The notes under the pieces are model-generated. The model saw nothing but the letters and a program-made list of their open reading frames with translations, was not told the DNA's origin and did not search any database. The position numbers and the translations under genes were made by a program. A stretch of DNA of 64,000 bases, taken from positions 744,001 through 808,000 of the forward strand of contig NZ_SDWJ01000002.1 in the NCBI RefSeq assembly GCF_009769755.1, in the 5' to 3' direction. The first letter of the stretch is position 1; each line of letters begins with the position of its first letter. Shown in pieces: positions 61,847 to 64,000 of this stretch. Source of the DNA: Sphingorhabdus profundilacus. Lineage in GTDB: Bacteria > Pseudomonadota > Alphaproteobacteria > Sphingomonadales > Sphingomonadaceae.

Positions 61847-64000
61847 TCAGAACTTGAAGCCTGCGGTGATAAACACTTGGCGTGGATTCCCGTAAAATGC
61901 GGTTACAATGCCCTCACGCCCCAGCGATGGAATGACATTTCCCGTGGTCGCATTACGCAATGGCGTACCGTCCGGTGCCACTTGCAGGAACTGGTAGCCC
62001 GAGGTGATATATTCCTTGTCCAAAATATTCTTGCCATGCAAGCCGACGCTGAAACGGTCGTCGTCGCTCGACCAGGTCAGGCTTGCGTCCAGCAAGCCAT
62101 AGCTTTTCTGGTCAAGAAACGGGCTGGGTACTTCAAACTGGTTGGTCTTGCTGCGATAGCTGTAGGTGGTCGACGCGTTGAATGCCCCCAGCTCTACACC
62201 CAGAGTCCCCGAAATTGTCCACTTCGGGGTGTTTTGAATTCGCCGCAAGTTCGACACATCGACATTGTTCACAATGAAGCGGTCATATTGGCCGTCAATA
62301 TAGCCAATTGTACCTGCAAAAGTGATAGCGGATCCGTCGCCTGCGAAACCCTCGCCAAAGCGTGAGAAGGATTCAAATTCGACACCCTTGAATGTCGCCT
62401 TTGCCGCATTGGTGGTTACCCCGGCAAAGCTTTCGAATATCCCGTCGCCATTGGCATCTACACCGACCGATCCCGGGATTTGTACATTTTTATAGTCGCC
62501 ATAAAAACCGGTAATGGCAATGCGGGCGCCATCAAAGCTTCCCTTCCAACCCAATTCATAGCTGTCGACGGTTTCAGGATCGAACAGAAAGAAATCATAG
62601 ATTTCCTGATAGCTCCGCACACCGTTGCGGTCCGTATCTGGCGCAATGCGGGAGTCGCCGCGGGGGTCAAAACCACCGCCCTTGAACCCTTGCGCGTAGC
62701 TGGCGTAGAATAGATGGTCGCTATTCGGTTTAAAGCTGAGTGAGGCGCGTGGATTGAAATCGGTGAACTTTGCCGAACCACTGAAATTAGTTACGGTTGC
62801 GATCGGAACAGCTGTTCCGCCAAAGATCGGGGAACTGCCGCCAATCTTTGTCTGGCGCAATATGCGCGAACGCCGTTCGTCGCTGGTGTACCGCCCGCCC
62901 AGCGAAACTGCGAACTGGTCGCTAAAATCAAATGTGAAGTCACCGAAGACCGACCATGTTTTGGTTTTCACTTCACCTTCAGTAAAGGCATTGAGGCCGG
63001 GCAGGCCCAAAAGCGGACCGGTCGTTCCAAGGATTACGTCAAACTGGGTCGAGCTGTCTGCATCCAGATAGTAAAAGCCTACCAGACCATTGAGTCTGTC
63101 GCCTTCATAGAGGAGCTGGAATTCCTGGCTTACCTGTTCGTTGCGATAAACCGCAGGTACGTCGACGTCGACCGATGGCAAAGAGTCAAAATCAATAGGT
63201 GTAAAACTGCGGTCCTTACGCCATGCGCTGATCGACTTGAGCGTCAGATTTTCTGCAAGATTAACTTCCGCATTTATTGCCAGGCCATAGGCCTTCACGT
63301 CCTGTTTCGGCGTATTCAACCCCGAGCGGGTGTCAAAAACATCATTCAATACAGGCGCAGCGGATAACAGACTGGTAATGAGGCGGTGGCCATTGCGCGC
63401 ATCCGATTTGTCGCGGGTATAGTCACCCGAGATGCGGATGAATACGGGTTCGCCATAGCCCCCCAGTTCTGCGCTGCCTCGCGCAGCCCAGACGTCCTTG
63501 TTGTAATTTTCAACGCCGGCAAGGTTAAGATTATCGCCAAAACCACCCCGTGACAGACGCGCAACAGAACCACCAACACGAACAAGGTCGCTGATCGGCG
63601 TCGAAGCAGTCAGTACGCCATCAGCCTGATCGAATGTGCCATATGTCGCACGTGCCTTGAGCGCAAAATCCTGCGAAAGACGCCGCGTTACATATTTCAC
63701 CGCGCCGCCGATGGTGTTGCGCCCATAAAGCGTCCCCTGTGGCCCACGCAGCACCTCGATACGCTCAACATCATAAATATCCAGCACGGCGCCCTGCGGC
63801 CGATTGAGATAAACATCATCAAGATAGATGCCCACACCGGCTTCAAAACCCGATACCGGGTCTTGCTGTCCAACACCACGGATGAAGGCAGTCAGAGTTG
63901 AGTTGGTTCCCCGCGAATTTTCAAGCGTGACGTTCGGTGTCGTGTCGCTGATATCAGTGATATCCAGCGCACCGGCCGCTTCCAGCTGCGCGCCAGAATA
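61847..64000 (-). CDS. TonB-dependent receptor (5' end outside window)
   Basis: An outer-membrane receptor open to the right edge; 717 residues are visible and the signal peptide, TonB box and start of the plug lie outside. The visible plug part has TAFIRGVGQQDPVSGFEAGVG, IYLDDVYLNRPQGAVLD, then DVERIEVLRGPQGTLYGRNT, typical of sphingomonad receptors. A long beta-barrel follows, ending ...ITAGFKF with the C-terminal Phe needed for outer-membrane insertion. The ligand is unknown; the family in this order imports glycans, aromatics or siderophores. Confidence 0.95.
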   Translation of the reverse strand, partial: YSGAQLEAAGALDITDISDTTPNVTLENSRGTNSTLTAFIRGVGQQDPVSGFEAGVGIYLDDVYLNRPQGAVLDIYDVERIEVLRGPQGTLYGRNTIGGAVKYVTRRLSQDFALKARATYGTFDQADGVLTASTPISDLVRVGGSVARLSRGGFGDNLNLAGVENYNKDVWAARGSAELGGYGEPVFIRISGDYTRDKSDARNGHRLITSLLSAAPVLNDVFDTRSGLNTPKQDVKAYGLAINAEVNLAENLTLKSISAWRKDRSFTPIDFDSLPSVDVDVPAVYRNEQVSQEFQLLYEGDRLNGLVGFYYLDADSSTQFDVILGTTGPLLGLPGLNAFTEGEVKTKTWSVFGDFTFDFSDQFAVSLGGRYTSDERRSRILRQTKIGGSSPIFGGTAVPIATVTNFSGSAKFTDFNPRASLSFKPNSDHLFYASYAQGFKGGGFDPRGDSRIAPDTDRNGVRSYQEIYDFFLFDPETVDSYELGWKGSFDGARIAITGFYGDYKNVQIPGSVGVDANGDGIFESFAGVTTNAAKATFKGVEFESFSRFGEGFAGDGSAITFAGTIGYIDGQYDRFIVNNVDVSNLRRIQNTPKWTISGTLGVELGAFNASTTYSYRSKTNQFEVPSPFLDQKSYGLLDASLTWSSDDDRFSVGLHGKNILDKEYITSGYQFLQVAPDGTPLRNATTGNVIPSLGREGIVTAFYGNPRQVFITAGFKF

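Noticed and set aside
1-64000. Prophage, integrative element, transposase or CRISPR array
   Set aside because: No integrase, phage structural protein, transposase, or regularly spaced repeats were seen. The only tRNA (49238-49330) has no integrase or repeated 3' end beside it.

Overview
The window reads as chromosome of an alphaproteobacterium of the order Sphingomonadales (Sphingopyxis/Sphingorhabdus-like). This is judged from the aa3 oxidase operon order (ctaC-ctaD-ctaB-small ORF-ctaG-ctaE-DUF983-SURF1), a TonB-dependent receptor with its own tonB, an EipA/DUF1134 protein, the rsmB-GNAT-rpe-heparinase-purH run, and many ATGA/TGATG gene overlaps. Coding density is high. I see no prophage, integrase, transposase or CRISPR array. 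The only mobile-looking DNA is one 271-bp inverted-repeat element.

Layout. 0-1.3 kb: an orphan small protein, then infC, which probably starts at AUC. 1.3-7.7 kb (minus): the complete cytochrome c oxidase structural and assembly operon, including a 51-residue CoxF-like gene. 7.9-12 kb (plus): pyrE-pdxJ-acpS-lepB-AI-2E-type permease-small membrane protein, mostly overlapping start to stop. 12.03-12.3 kb: the inverted-repeat element. 12.3-23 kb (plus): Atm1-type ABC exporter, recQ, a recQ-linked cassette ending in a sterol-desaturase-type hydroxylase, a GMC oxidoreductase behind a palindromic operator, thrC, an rRNA-type methyltransferase, folB and a pteridine-reductase-like SDR. 23-28.2 kb (minus): an envelope glycan cluster (FAD oxidoreductase, GtrA flippase, sulfatase-fold transferase, GT-C-like membrane protein). 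28.6-36 kb: a DEAD-box helicase converging on rsmB-GNAT-rpe-heparinase-purH.

36.2-40.4 kb (plus): a 54-residue SdhAF4-like gene, then circularly permuted ATP-grasp, alpha-E, transglutaminase-like protease and Anbu (ancestral proteasome-type) peptidase. This is the most unusual system in the window: it looks like a peptide-ligation plus proteolysis pathway whose substrate is unknown. 40.4-47.6 kb: two small Cys-rich exported proteins, thioesterase and S9 peptidase, an M24 aminopeptidase, a crotonase and a YghU-type GST diverging from a long palindrome, and a VOC protein. 47.6-53 kb: a truncated cupin beside a hexamer repeat, an unrecognised TPR-like membrane protein, tRNA-Ser(GCU), EipA, riboflavin genes (ribD probably with an AUA start) and tonB. 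53-64 kb: nadE, prs, a HisN-type phosphatase, an AraC regulator, rpmI-rplT-pheS-pheT, and a TonB-dependent receptor that runs off the right edge.

Regulation visible in the sequence: several hairpin terminators, one processing-type hairpin inside the oxidase operon, and the same operator core (TTAATC-N4-GATTAA) in front of the GMC oxidoreductase and between the crotonase and GST genes. The last point suggests a shared regulator encoded elsewhere. All assignments come from reading motifs; no database search was run.
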